In this document: positions 27,021-35,968 of the stretch, piece after piece
Position numbering within the stretch: position 1 is the stretch's first letter
How the letters are laid out: each line of letters begins with the position of its first letter
Source of the DNA: Haloglomus salinum
GTDB taxonomy: Archaea > Halobacteriota > Halobacteria > Halobacteriales > Haloarculaceae
Direction of reading: 5' to 3'
Length of the DNA: 64,000 nt
NCBI RefSeq assembly: GCF_024298825.1
Contig: NZ_CP101153.1
Span: forward strand, 3,472,001 to 3,536,000
The notes under the pieces: model-generated
Database searches by the model: none
What the model saw: only the letters and a program-made list of their open reading frames with translations
Told to the model about the DNA's origin: nothing
Position numbers and translations under genes: made by a program

Positions 27021-27821
27021 TCACTCCCCACGAGCGGCCGCGACCAGCCGCTCGACGCGCGCCCGGTCGACGGGTGCCGTCACCTCTCCACCCCTCTTCA
27101 GCGCGGTTCCCACGATGGCGGCGTCGGCGGTGTCGAGGAGTGGTCCAACCGTCTCCGGTGTGGCGCCGCTCCCGACGACGAGCGGGACGCCGGTCTCGTC
27201 GGTGACCGCCGCGACCCGTTCGAGTCGGTCCCGGTCGACCGCCGCGCCCGTCGCGTTCCCCGAGACAACGAGGCCGTCGGCACCACCCCGCTCGACGGTC
27301 TCGCGGGCCACCTCGGCGAGCGAGCGGTCGGCCAGCGGTGCCGAGTGCTTCACATCCACGTCAGCGAGCACGCGCACGTTGGTCGCATCCAGCCGGTCAC
27401 GGAGGCGGAGCGTCTCGTGGGCACGCCCCTCGACGATGCCCTGGTCGGTCACGCGAGCGCCGGTGTGGACGTTGATGCGGACGAAGCGCCCGCCCGTCGC
27501 AGCCGCGACGGCGACGGAACCGGGACCATCCGAGCGGAGCACATTCACGCCGACCGGCACGTCGACGGCCCGGCGGACGGCCCCGACGAGGGCGGTCATC
27601 GAGGCCACGACGTGGCGTGGCACCTCGACTGGGTGGAAGGGGCTGTCCCCGAAGTTCTCGACCAGTACCGCGTCCATCCCGCCCGCCACGAGCGCCTCGG
27701 CGTCGGCCACGGCCCGCTCACGCAGCGTCGCCCGGTCGCCGTCGAACCCGGGCGTGCCCGGCAGCGCCGGCAGATGGACCATCCCCACGAGTTCGGGGAA
27801 GTCGGACGACAGGTCTGTCAT
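27021..27821 (-). CDS. BtpA/SgcQ family TIM-barrel protein
   Basis: 266 residues from MTDLSSDFPELVGMVHLPALPGTPGF. The opening GMVHLPALPGTP and the internal AVLVENFGDSPF, NVLRSDGPGSVAVA and LADVDVKHSAPLADRS blocks match the BtpA family, known in cyanobacteria for photosystem I stability and elsewhere as presumed TIM-barrel enzymes. Enzymatic activity is not established. The gene stands alone. Confidence 0.87.
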   Translation of the reverse strand: MTDLSSDFPELVGMVHLPALPGTPGFDGDRATLRERAVADAEALVAGGMDAVLVENFGDSPFHPVEVPRHVVASMTALVGAVRRAVDVPVGVNVLRSDGPGSVAVAAATGGRFVRINVHTGARVTDQGIVEGRAHETLRLRDRLDATNVRVLADVDVKHSAPLADRSLAEVARETVERGGADGLVVSGNATGAAVDRDRLERVAAVTDETGVPLVVGSGATPETVGPLLDTADAAIVGTALKRGGEVTAPVDRARVERLVAAARGE

Positions 27822-27948
27822 GCGCTCACGCTCGAACGGGTACGGCTTGAAACCCCGCGTGGGCGCCGTCGGAGTCGCTGGAGCGCGGTCCCTCGGTGAC
27901 GCCTCGTCGAGGCGGCCGACTTGCTGGTACACGGTACCTATCCACAGG

Positions 27949-27955
27949 ATTTTAC
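27949..27955 (+). promoter_or_regulatory. TATA box for the 27979 lipoprotein gene
   Basis: ATTTTAC is centred about 27 bp before the ATG at 27979, a leaderless arrangement. Confidence 0.55.
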
Positions 27956-27978
27956 CCGGGACCCGTGGACTACCGCCC

Positions 27979-28788
27979 ATGCGACGACAGGTTGCGGTGG
28001 TGGCCGTGGCGGTGCTGGTCGTGCTCTCGGGCTGTTCGCTGTTCGGGGGCGGAACACCGACGGGGAGCGACGAGCCGACGGGAACGCCGACACCGACCAC
28101 GACGGCGACGCCCACACCGGCCCCGTATCCGACCGGGTACTCCGCCGACGGTGTCACGAACGCGACGGCGGCGCGTACCGCCCACGTGAATGGACTGCTG
28201 GCCACGGGCAACTTCACACTCGGCTACAACGCGACCGTCCGTGGGGAGAACGGGACCTCGCGTATCACACTCGTCCAGGCCGTCTCCCCGGGTGAACCCC
28301 GGGCGCTGACGGATACGGTCATCTCGGCGACGGGGGACCGGGGGTCGGGGGGTCTGCGGCGGACGCGGTTCTACGCGAACGGAACCCAGTACGTCCGGGT
28401 TCAGCAGGGTGGTAACACCTCGTACGGGACCATCGACGGAACGGTTCCGCCGGAGGCGTTCGTCGGGCGGCAGTACGCCGACGCCGCCATCACGAACGTC
28501 AGCTACGACGTGGCCGAACGGTTCGAGCAGGGGGGCGAGACGTTCTTCCGCTTCACCGCGTCCGATATCGGCGACCCCGGGGCACTGTTCACCTCCCGCA
28601 TCGACGCGGACGACGTGACCGGTGGGAACGTCACGCTGGTCGTCGGGACGGACGGCGTCGTCCAGTCGGTCCGCTATCGCGCGACCGTCCAGCAGGACGG
28701 GCGGACCGTCCGGTACGGTGTCACGTTCGCCATCGCCGGGGTCGACCGGACCCCCGTGCAGCGTCCCTCGTGGGCGCAACGGAACTGA
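27979..28788 (+). CDS. secreted lipoprotein, paralogue 1 of a tandem pair
   Basis: 269 residues. Sec-type lipoprotein signal with lipobox LVVLSGCS (Cys about residue 19), then a Thr/Pro-rich linker (about residues 28-50), then a beta-rich domain of about 200 residues starting GYSADGVTNATAARTAH. Many NxT/NxS sequons (for example NFTLGYNATVRGENGTS) suggest glycosylation. The same layout recurs in the next gene, so this is a family of surface lipoproteins, reminiscent of LolA/LppX-like folds but not assigned. Confidence 0.82.
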   Translation: MRRQVAVVAVAVLVVLSGCSLFGGGTPTGSDEPTGTPTPTTTATPTPAPYPTGYSADGVTNATAARTAHVNGLLATGNFTLGYNATVRGENGTSRITLVQAVSPGEPRALTDTVISATGDRGSGGLRRTRFYANGTQYVRVQQGGNTSYGTIDGTVPPEAFVGRQYADAAITNVSYDVAERFEQGGETFFRFTASDIGDPGALFTSRIDADDVTGGNVTLVVGTDGVVQSVRYRATVQQDGRTVRYGVTFAIAGVDRTPVQRPSWAQRN

Positions 28789-28881
28789 ACCGGGCGCACA
28801 TCACGGGTCCACACCCCCGCTGGTCGCCGTGTTGCTTGGGGCCGAAACGCATACGACCCCCCCGTCCATGGACGGCGACGT

Positions 28882-29730
28882 ATGAGACGCTCGCTGCTCA
28901 CGGCAGCCCTCGCCGTCCTCGTGCTGACATCCGGTTGCTCGTTCCTCGGTGGTGGTGGGGCGACACCGACCGATACCGATTCAACGTCGACGTCGACACC
29001 GACCGCGACCACGACGCCGACCACGACGCCGACCGCGACACCCGACCCGTCGGAGTCGTTCCCGGACGGCTACGGTGAGACTGGTGTCGACGATTCCCGG
29101 GCAGCGCTGTCGAGTCACGTCGATTCGCTCACGAACCACCAGTCGTTCATCGTCGATATCAACGGCAGCGTGGCCACGCCGAACGGGACGCAGGCGCTCC
29201 GGCAGTTCCAGTCCGTCGATATCGACGACGACCGGGCGCTCATCGCCGTCAACGGAACCAGCGGGGTCGAGCGGACCAGCTACTTCGGCGACGGCGAGCG
29301 CTACCTCCAGGTCGACCCGCCGGGAGCGGACAACACCCGCTACAACGTCACGAACGCCACGCTCGAACCGCGTGGCTTCACCGGCAGCGGCTTCATCGCA
29401 CCCGTCCTGACGAACGTCACCTTCGGCGGGCCGAACGCGACGACGACGGAGAACGGGACGTTCTACGCGTACAGCGCCACCTCCGTCGACCGGTCGGTCC
29501 TCCGGTCGCTCCTGGGGCCGTCCGTCGACCCGGAGAACGTGACCCGCTTCGACGCGGGACTCGTCGTCGACGAGGAGGGCATCGTCCGCCGGCTGAGCTA
29601 TCAGGCGGTCGTGGACCGCGGTGACGACCAGCTGGTCGTCCGCGTCGGCCTTCGGACGTACTCCATCGACGAGGTCGATATCTCCGAGCCGTCGTGGCTC
29701 GACGAGGCCCGGCAGGCTGATTCGCCGTAG
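28882..29730 (+). CDS. secreted lipoprotein, paralogue 2 of a tandem pair
   Basis: 282 residues. Lipobox LVLTSGCS (Cys about residue 19), a Thr/Pro-rich linker of about 35 residues, then a domain aligned with that of the preceding gene: FPDGYGETGVDDSRAALSSH against YPTGYSADGVTNATAARTAH. Both end in a strand followed by PSW near the C terminus. It follows paralogue 1 by 93 bp with its own likely promoter. Function unknown. Confidence 0.82.
   Translation: MRRSLLTAALAVLVLTSGCSFLGGGGATPTDTDSTSTSTPTATTTPTTTPTATPDPSESFPDGYGETGVDDSRAALSSHVDSLTNHQSFIVDINGSVATPNGTQALRQFQSVDIDDDRALIAVNGTSGVERTSYFGDGERYLQVDPPGADNTRYNVTNATLEPRGFTGSGFIAPVLTNVTFGGPNATTTENGTFYAYSATSVDRSVLRSLLGPSVDPENVTRFDAGLVVDEEGIVRRLSYQAVVDRGDDQLVVRVGLRTYSIDEVDISEPSWLDEARQADSP
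29007..29030 (+). repeat. 12-bp tandem repeat inside the Thr/Pro linker
   Basis: GACCACGACGCC occurs twice back to back, within a longer run of degenerate ACxCCGAC triplets that encodes the linker of the second lipoprotein. Such runs can change length by slippage. Confidence 0.6.
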
Positions 29731-29750
29731 CGCGCGGCCTCGTTCTCGCT

Positions 29751-31511
29751 TCAGTTCTCCTCGACCAGCCTGTTGAATCGATTGACATCCTCGTCCGTTC
29801 CGGCGACGATGAGGCTGTCGCCCGGTTCGACGACGAACTCCGGGCCGATATCCGAGAGGAAGGTCGAGTCCCGCTCGACGGCGACGACCGTCACACCCGT
29901 CCGGGCGCGAACGTCGGCCTCACCCAGTGACCGCCCCGCCAGGTCGCCACAGTCGATGCGGACGAGCTCGACCTGCTGGTCGAAGGAGATGATGTCCTCC
30001 TCGAGGATGGTCGAGGCGAGCATCCGTCCGGCAACGGTCGCGACCGCGAGGACGTAATCGGCCCCGGCCTGGTACAGCTTCCGGACGGATTCGGTGGCGT
30101 CCGCCCGGGCGATTACCTCCATGTCGGGGTACAGCTCACGGACGACGAGCGTCGCGAAGACGGCGGTCACGTCGCTGGACACCGTCAGGATGACCGTGCC
30201 GGCTGTCTCGGTATCGGCCTCACGGAGCGTCTCCGGCTTCGTCACGTCGCCGACCACGTCGACGCCGTCCTTGTCGCGCAGGTCGACGACCGTCGTCGGG
30301 ACGTTCCCGTCGAGGTCCTCGAGGACGGTCGTCCCGACCTCGTCGAACCCGGCGAGGACGACCCGAGACCCTCTCGTGCCGAGTCCTCGCGCCTGCGAGA
30401 GGGTGAGCCCCTTCAGCCGTTCGAGGCTTCCCTCCGGCCCCGAGGCCACGAGGATGGTCTGGCCGTCGATGCGGGCGTCCGGCGGTGGCGGGGAGACGAA
30501 CTCGCCGCGGAACCACGCCCCGATGATGTTGGCGCCGGTGCGCTCGCGGATGCCGCTCTCCGCGACGGTCACGCCCGCGAGTTCCGAGCCGCTCTGCACC
30601 GGGAGTTCGACGATATCGAAGTCCTCGTCCCCGCCGAGCTTCACCGAGCCGTCCAGCTCCGGTCGGACGCCGGCGGACACCTTCCGTGCGATGGATTCCC
30701 CGATGAGGTGACGCGGCGAGAACACGTCGTCGGCGCCCGCGTAGCGGTGGTAGGCCGCGAGGTCGTAGTCCTCGACGAACGTGACGACCTGGGGGCTGTC
30801 GGCGCTGTCCTCGCCGGTGTCGCTGGCGTCGCCGTCGGCGCTGGTGGGGGCGCCGCCGGCGAGGTCGCGGGCCGAGAGCGCGATGGACGCGTTGGCCTCG
30901 TCGCCGACGTCCGCGACGACGGCGTGCGCCTCGCCCGCGTTGGCGGCCCGCAGGGTCTCGGATAGCTTCGGGTCCCCGTGGATGACGGGGACCCCCGTCT
31001 CGGTGTACAGTTCGTTGGCGGCAGCGCGGTCCGGTTCCACGACGACGTACGAGCGGTCGCGCGTCTCAAGTTCGTCGATGAGGGCCTCCCCGCGCGAGGA
31101 GAAGCCCGCCAGCACGACGTGGTCGGAGATGTCCTCCACGGCGGTCGGGGCGGTCTGCGAGAGACGCTCCTCGACCCAGGGTGCGAGGAACACCGGGAGG
31201 GCGAGGAAGATGAGCGTGACGCCGGTCAGCTGCATCGAGACGAGCAGCATCTGGACCGGTGTCGTCGTCCAGAGCCCGGAGTCCTCGCCGTAACCGGTCG
31301 TCGTGAACGACTCGACAACCGTCAGGGCGGCCTTGGCGAACGAGATCCGGACCCCCTCGAAGTAGAACAGGGCCGCCTGATACGCCAGCGCGTAGAGGAC
31401 GGCGATGCCCACCAGCCCCACCAGGTAGAGCGCGATGCGCCGGCGCTGGCGTGCGGCGTTCGACGACCCCCGGTCGCCGTAGGCGAACGTGGCGAGGTCC
31501 CGCGGATCCAT
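29751..31511 (-). CDS. potassium channel with two RCK (TrkA-N/C) modules
   Basis: 586 residues from MDPRDLATFAYGDRG. Two helices (about 27-50 and 85-110) flank a pore loop with a K+ filter TTGYG (71-75). An RCK domain follows (VVLAGFSSRGEALIDEL, about 132-150) with a TrkA-C part near residue 300. A second Rossmann fold (VVLAGFDEVGTTVLEDL) and a second TrkA-C (VELVRIDCGDLAGRSLGEA) lie near the C terminus. It probably forms a gated K+ channel with the regulator domains in tandem. Confidence 0.92.
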   Translation of the reverse strand: MDPRDLATFAYGDRGSSNAARQRRRIALYLVGLVGIAVLYALAYQAALFYFEGVRISFAKAALTVVESFTTTGYGEDSGLWTTTPVQMLLVSMQLTGVTLIFLALPVFLAPWVEERLSQTAPTAVEDISDHVVLAGFSSRGEALIDELETRDRSYVVVEPDRAAANELYTETGVPVIHGDPKLSETLRAANAGEAHAVVADVGDEANASIALSARDLAGGAPTSADGDASDTGEDSADSPQVVTFVEDYDLAAYHRYAGADDVFSPRHLIGESIARKVSAGVRPELDGSVKLGGDEDFDIVELPVQSGSELAGVTVAESGIRERTGANIIGAWFRGEFVSPPPPDARIDGQTILVASGPEGSLERLKGLTLSQARGLGTRGSRVVLAGFDEVGTTVLEDLDGNVPTTVVDLRDKDGVDVVGDVTKPETLREADTETAGTVILTVSSDVTAVFATLVVRELYPDMEVIARADATESVRKLYQAGADYVLAVATVAGRMLASTILEEDIISFDQQVELVRIDCGDLAGRSLGEADVRARTGVTVVAVERDSTFLSDIGPEFVVEPGDSLIVAGTDEDVNRFNRLVEEN

Positions 31512-31620
31512 ATCCGTTCGAAGTTCCGGGGGGTGGATAACGATGTTCGTTACCGTCGCTCGGCTTCCCGAGGGGGACCGTGGCACTGGGTTGATGCCGC
31601 CGCGGTCCCTCTGCCCCACC

Positions 31621-32049
31621 GTGTCCCGCCGCACCGGAACCCGCATCGAACGCACTCCCGACGGTCGCCGCCTCGTCGTCGCGCGCCCGATGGAGGCGCC
31701 CCGGAGCGCTGTCTGGCGGGCGTTCCGTGACACACGACACTGGCCCGAGTGGGGGCCCTCGGTCCGGGCGGTCGACTGCCCGGACCGCCTCGTCCGTCCG
31801 GGCTCTACCGGGCACGTCACGACCGTCGGCGGCCTCCGTCTCCCGTTCGAGGTGACCACCTGCACGGACGGGCGCTGGACCTGGGACGTGGCCGGACTGC
31901 CGGCGACCGGCCACCGTGTCGCGGGGTCGGCGCCGGCCGTCGCGGCGTTCGAGGTCCCGCTCGTCGCCGCGCCGTACACGGCGGTCTGTCGGCGCGCACT
32001 CCCCCGACTGGACCGGGTCGCACTGGCCGACGAGGAGACGGATAGATGA
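31621..32049 (+). CDS. SRPBCC (START-like) family protein
   Basis: About 142 residues from the GTG at 31621; an in-frame ATG at 31594 is an alternative. RTGTRIERTPDGRRLVVARP opens a strand, then APRSAVWRAFRDTRHWPEWGPSV is the typical helix-grip opening of polyketide-cyclase/SRPBCC proteins. It binds a hydrophobic ligand or lipid; substrate unknown. It is divergent from the K+ channel gene. Confidence 0.8.
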   Translation: MSRRTGTRIERTPDGRRLVVARPMEAPRSAVWRAFRDTRHWPEWGPSVRAVDCPDRLVRPGSTGHVTTVGGLRLPFEVTTCTDGRWTWDVAGLPATGHRVAGSAPAVAAFEVPLVAAPYTAVCRRALPRLDRVALADEETDR

Positions 32050-32223
32050 CCGCGAGATACGAGGAACTGTAGAATAATCGTTGTAATTCACAGATGCAAA
32101 CTTCTCAGCATCTGCGTCCGATTCTGGATAGGAGATTATGGATTTCGGGGAATATATCCTGCGACGCGTCGTGAAGGATGGCCTGCAGGGGCCGCGGCGG
32201 ACCGGTCGCTGGTGGGTCGTTGG

Positions 32224-32475
32224 TTATCGCGTCGAGGAAGCGGGCGTGACGGAGAAATCGTCGGCACGGAAGAGGTCTTCACCGAGACCGGAACCGGAAC
32301 AGTCGTCGTTCGGGCAGCGATAGTGCCAGCCATCGCGTGTGGCCTTCCGCTCGGATACCTTCTCACCACACTCCTGGCAGACGAGGAGGGCGGCCGCATC
32401 GCAGGTGTCCTTGTGGAGTTCGAGTTCGAGTTCCGTGCCAAATGTCCGCTTGCAGTCCCTGCAGACGTGCGTCAT
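32224..32475 (-). CDS. small protein with two zinc sites
   Basis: 83 residues from MTHVCRDCKRTF. The first site is CRDC (C5, C8) with H21 and C25 (C2HC). The second is CQEC (C33, C36) with C54 and C59. A basic-poor haloarchaeal DNA- or RNA-binding role is likely but unproved. A longer in-frame ATG 15 codons upstream is disfavoured because the finger begins at once after this start. Confidence 0.82.
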   Translation of the reverse strand: MTHVCRDCKRTFGTELELELHKDTCDAAALLVCQECGEKVSERKATRDGWHYRCPNDDCSGSGLGEDLFRADDFSVTPASSTR

Positions 32476-32680
32476 ACTAGAGGCGTCAGATGCCTCCGTA
32501 ATATGTGTGGTGCTTTCCATGTCCGGGATTCAAGTACGACGCTCGTCCGACGTCAGTGGGAGTTACCCTGCGTTACGGCGTAACGTACTGTCCTGTAGCT
32601 AGCTGAGGTAACTCGTGATACAGTGCAGTTGCACGCCCTGACGCGATTCTGTCGCGGTCTGTTCGGATAACTGGTAGGTT

Positions 32681-33259
32681 TCAGTCGGGGCGAGACAGGG
32701 TGAACCGGTCGCGCGTGGTGCAGTACCCGTCGGCGGCCAGGCGCCCGAGTGCGTCGAACTGCTCCGTGTCCATCTTCCCGTCGGGGGTGAGGACCGACTC
32801 GTCGGCGTGGAAGTGGACCACCCGGCCGAAGGTGGCGGTGTTCGACCCGAGTTCGAGCGTGTCGTGGAGGCGGCACTCGAACGAGATCGGCGCCTCGACC
32901 ACGCGCGGCGCGTCCACCTCGGTCGCGGGGGCAGCCGTCACGTCGGCGAGGTCGAACTCGTCGCCGTCGCCCGTCGCGGCGGTGGCGACCATCGCCTCCG
33001 CGAGGTCGACGGTGACGAGGTTGACGACGAACGACCCCGTCTCTTGCGCGTTCCGGAGCGTGTCCTTCTGCCCGCCGTCTGGGGTCTGCCCGGGCGCGAA
33101 CGCGAGGACGGGCGGGGCGACGCACAGCACGTTGAAGAAGGAGTACGGCGCGAGGTTCCGGCCGGCAGGACCGTCACTCGACACCCACGCGACCGGACGC
33201 GGGACGACGGCCCCGCTCAGCCAGCGGTACATCGACTCCGACTCGGGGTCGAACTCCAT
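32681..33259 (-). CDS. flavin reductase-like (FMN-binding split barrel) protein
   Basis: 192 residues. PRPVAWVSSDGPAGRNLAPYSFFN with NLAPYS is the FMN-binding opening of the flavin-reductase/NADH:FMN oxidoreductase family, followed by KDTLRNAQETGSFVVNLV. The protein is a full-length single domain. It may supply reduced flavin to an oxygenase; no such partner is adjacent. Confidence 0.9.
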   Translation of the reverse strand: MEFDPESESMYRWLSGAVVPRPVAWVSSDGPAGRNLAPYSFFNVLCVAPPVLAFAPGQTPDGGQKDTLRNAQETGSFVVNLVTVDLAEAMVATAATGDGDEFDLADVTAAPATEVDAPRVVEAPISFECRLHDTLELGSNTATFGRVVHFHADESVLTPDGKMDTEQFDALGRLAADGYCTTRDRFTLSRPD

Positions 33260-33334
33260 GCGCTCGGGAGGAGTGACGGGCGGAAAACGCTGCGGGTCGC
33301 CGGTTCGAGTCGGTTGTCGCGCGCGGTCCCGTGC

Positions 33335-33787
33335 TCAGACGAGACCCAGGTCGAGCGCGTAGGGCCACGGGGTGGACGCGAGTGCGAGGAAGGCCAGGGC
33401 GGCACCCGCCATCACGACGTTCTTCAGGAACTGCGTCATCTCGGTCTGCTGTTGCTGCGGGTCCTCGACCGTCCAGAAGTCGTGCATGACGACGGCAGAG
33501 ACGAGCAGGAACAGCGCGAGCGCCCCCGCCCCGACAACGACGTACGCCCCGGTGATGACCGCGAGGCCGCCGAGAATCAGCATCGCGCCGGTCGCAGCGA
33601 CCGAGAACGCGGGCGCCGGGAGTCCCTTCATTTCGGCGTACCCCGCCATGTCTCCGCCGTTCATGAAGTGGTTGAGTCCCATGAACGCGAGAACCCCGCC
33701 GAAGAGGAGTCGCGCGAGCAGGAACACCTCGCCTGCGCCCGCCGAGTCGAACACCGCGGGTCCCGCCTGGAGGACGAGGTCGCTCAT
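33335..33787 (-). CDS. DoxX family membrane protein
   Basis: 150 residues, four helices. The DoxX landmarks LLARLLFGGVLAFMGLNHFMN and GMLILGGLAVITGAYV-like stretches are visible. The family includes thiosulfate:quinone oxidoreductase subunits and proteins of unclear role. The intergenic region 33788-33995 holds no gene; it divides this gene from tyrS. Confidence 0.9.
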   Translation of the reverse strand: MSDLVLQAGPAVFDSAGAGEVFLLARLLFGGVLAFMGLNHFMNGGDMAGYAEMKGLPAPAFSVAATGAMLILGGLAVITGAYVVVGAGALALFLLVSAVVMHDFWTVEDPQQQQTEMTQFLKNVVMAGAALAFLALASTPWPYALDLGLV

Positions 33788-33995
33788 CGGTCGTCCCCCG
33801 TGCCAGCTAGTTCCGAGCCGATACCGGGTTCGGTAATGCGTACTGCTTTCATCGCGTTACCACATTGTCGGGACGGGTACTTATCTCCTCGCTGACAGTG
33901 GGGTGACCGGGTTACGGGCGCTGCTCCCGGGTGACAGACGTGTTACCGGATCGGTGGCTGACAGGAAGAGAGTCGGTCGCGGGGCGTACGACAGT

Positions 33996-35054
33996 TCAGC
34001 CCCAGTAGTCGGGGTAGGCCTGGGCCAGCACCTCGGGGCGGTCGAGCAGGCGCTCGCGGACGGGCGCGATGACCTCGTCGAGGTAGTGGGCGACTGCGGG
34101 TTTCAGGTCGGCCGGGTGGAGTTCGCCGGAGACGAAGTCGGCCTCCAGTTCGTCGTACACCTCGTAGGAGAGGTCGCCACCGTACTCCTCGGGGCGCTCG
34201 ACGACGAGTGCCTCCTCACGGACGTCCAGTACGGGGAACACCAGCCGGTGGAGGTACTCGAGCACGCCGTTGTCCTCGACCTCGCCGGCCGGGCAGTAGG
34301 CCGCCTGGACCTTCTCCTCGATGGCCTCGCGGTCGTCGGTGAGGAAGATGCCCGAGGAGCGGTCGCTGCTGGATATCTTGTCGGCCAGGTCGGCGTCCTC
34401 GGACCGGGTCAGCCCGGAGAGGAGCGGGGCGAACACACAGAGCGGCTTCCCGAACCCGTGGTCGGGAAGCACCTCGCGCGACAGCATGTAGATGCCGCGC
34501 TGGTCGATACCGCCGTAGGCGATGTCGGCGTCGAGGGCGGCGACGTCGAGGCTCTGCATCAGCGTGTACACCAGCCCACCCAGCTTCGGGTTGTCGGACT
34601 GGCGGACCACCTCGCTCCCGGCGCGCTGTGCGCGAGAGATGGTCGTGTCGGCGAGCATCCGGTAGAGTTCGAGCGTGTACGGCTCCTCCAGCTGGTAGTC
34701 GGTCCCGCGCTTGAACGTGATGGCGTCGGGGTCGGCGCCGGCCGACTCGACCATCCCCTCGATGGCGATGCGGTAGTACGTCGAGCGGGGGTCGAGCAGC
34801 TCGAACGGGGATTTCTCGTCGTCGAGGTGGGCGTGGAGGTCAGCGATGAGGACCGTCACGTCCAGCCCGGCCTCGATGAAGTCGGCGAGCTTGCGCATCG
34901 TCGTGAAGTGGCCGATGTGCATCTCACCGGTCGGCGCGTAGCCGATGTACGCCGTCGGTTCGTCCTTCTCGTCGAAGAGGTCGTGGAGCTCCTCCTCCGT
35001 GACCACCTCCTCGGTGTGGCGGGCCACCAGCGCGGCGCGTTCGGCCGTGTCCAT
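33996..35054 (-). CDS. tyrS: tyrosyl-tRNA synthetase
   Basis: 352 residues, archaeal/eukaryotic type. HIGH motif as HIGH at 46-49 (GEMHIGHF) and the second class I motif as KISSS at 226-230, where KMSSS is usual. Charges tRNA-Tyr. The length and the VVRQSDNPKLGGLVY region fit archaeal TyrRS. Single gene. Confidence 0.96.
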   Translation of the reverse strand: MDTAERAALVARHTEEVVTEEELHDLFDEKDEPTAYIGYAPTGEMHIGHFTTMRKLADFIEAGLDVTVLIADLHAHLDDEKSPFELLDPRSTYYRIAIEGMVESAGADPDAITFKRGTDYQLEEPYTLELYRMLADTTISRAQRAGSEVVRQSDNPKLGGLVYTLMQSLDVAALDADIAYGGIDQRGIYMLSREVLPDHGFGKPLCVFAPLLSGLTRSEDADLADKISSSDRSSGIFLTDDREAIEEKVQAAYCPAGEVEDNGVLEYLHRLVFPVLDVREEALVVERPEEYGGDLSYEVYDELEADFVSGELHPADLKPAVAHYLDEVIAPVRERLLDRPEVLAQAYPDYWG

Positions 35055-35187
35055 ACAGTGCGGTCCGGGGGGCGGCGATTAAATCGTTCGAAGGGCCGGC
35101 AGCGTCTCACACCCCGCCGGCCAAGGTGCCGCCTGCCCGGCGGACCGGTTCCAGTAACCGTAAGACCGAGCGTCTGCTCGCTTCGGT

Positions 35188-35652
35188 ATGGACGACGGGA
35201 CCGTAGATGATGCCCCGGTCGCCCCCGCGGACCCGCCCGCGAGGAGCGCCGCTGGAACCGTCCGCGCGTACTACGAGACGCTCCGGAACGGCGAGCCGCT
35301 CTCCCCGTACTTCGCCGAGGCCCCGACGACGGTCAAGTTCGGCGTCGGCGAGCAGCTGACGGGCTACGAGTCCGTCGCGGCCGGACTCCGCGAGCAGACC
35401 CGGACGACGGACGGCTGGCAGGTCGACTCCCGCCGCCTCGTCGTCGAGGAACGGGACTGTCACGCCTGGTTCTCCGACGACGTGTTCATGGCGTGGACGG
35501 ACACCGAGAAGCGCGTCCGCTACGAGTTCGACACGCGCTGGTCCGGGACACTGGAGCGCAAGGATAGCGATGCGGCGGACGATACGACCGACGACGGCCC
35601 CGCGTGGCTGTTCACCGGGATGCACGTCAGCACGGCCGTGGAGGGTCGATAG
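35188..35652 (+). CDS. SnoaL-like/NTF2-fold protein
   Basis: 154 residues. AAGTVRAYYETLRNGEPLSPYF is the first helix of an NTF2-like cone, followed by strands such as DCHAWFSDDVFMAWTD and ending with LFTGMHVSTAVEGR. No catalytic residues assigned. Its stop codon (TAG, 35650-35652) overlaps the GTG start of the next gene. Confidence 0.8.
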   Translation: MDDGTVDDAPVAPADPPARSAAGTVRAYYETLRNGEPLSPYFAEAPTTVKFGVGEQLTGYESVAAGLREQTRTTDGWQVDSRRLVVEERDCHAWFSDDVFMAWTDTEKRVRYEFDTRWSGTLERKDSDAADDTTDDGPAWLFTGMHVSTAVEGR

Positions 35653-35882
35653 TGGTCGACCCGGTCTCGGACGAGGAGCGGTCGGGCGCGGCCTTCAGGA
35701 TAAAGGTCGGCATCATCCTGTTCGTCGGCCTCTCCGCGGGGCTCATCACGCTCAACGGCGACGGCCCGCTCTGGTTGAGCGGCGCTGCGGTGCTCGCCGG
35801 GTTCCTCACCGGCGCCCTGCTCGTCTACATCGTCTTCCCGGGCGACGGGTCCGTGCGGTCGAGCCGGGACCGCCGCCGATAG
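35652..35882 (+). CDS. two-helix membrane protein coupled to the NTF2-like gene
   Basis: 76 residues from a GTG that shares its G with the preceding TAG. Two hydrophobic helices (about residues 17-34 and 40-60) and a basic C-terminal tail. The overlap implies translational coupling, so the two proteins probably work together. Function unknown. Confidence 0.72.
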   Translation: MVDPVSDEERSGAAFRIKVGIILFVGLSAGLITLNGDGPLWLSGAAVLAGFLTGALLVYIVFPGDGSVRSSRDRRR

Positions 35883-35968
35883 TAGCTGCCGCGGTGGGGT
35901 CTTCGGTACTACCCGGTGACACCGGTGTCAGCGCGTACTCAAGTCGGCTGCCCACGTACCGGGTGGTA

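Noticed and set aside
28960-29045. Repeated ACGCCGACC units considered as a CRISPR-like array
   Set aside because: Units are 12 bp, adjacent without spacers, and in frame as Thr/Pro linker codons.
32138-32323. 61-codon plus-strand frame near 32.2 kb
   Set aside because: Overlaps the zinc-site gene antiparallel and lacks any recognisable pattern or promoter.
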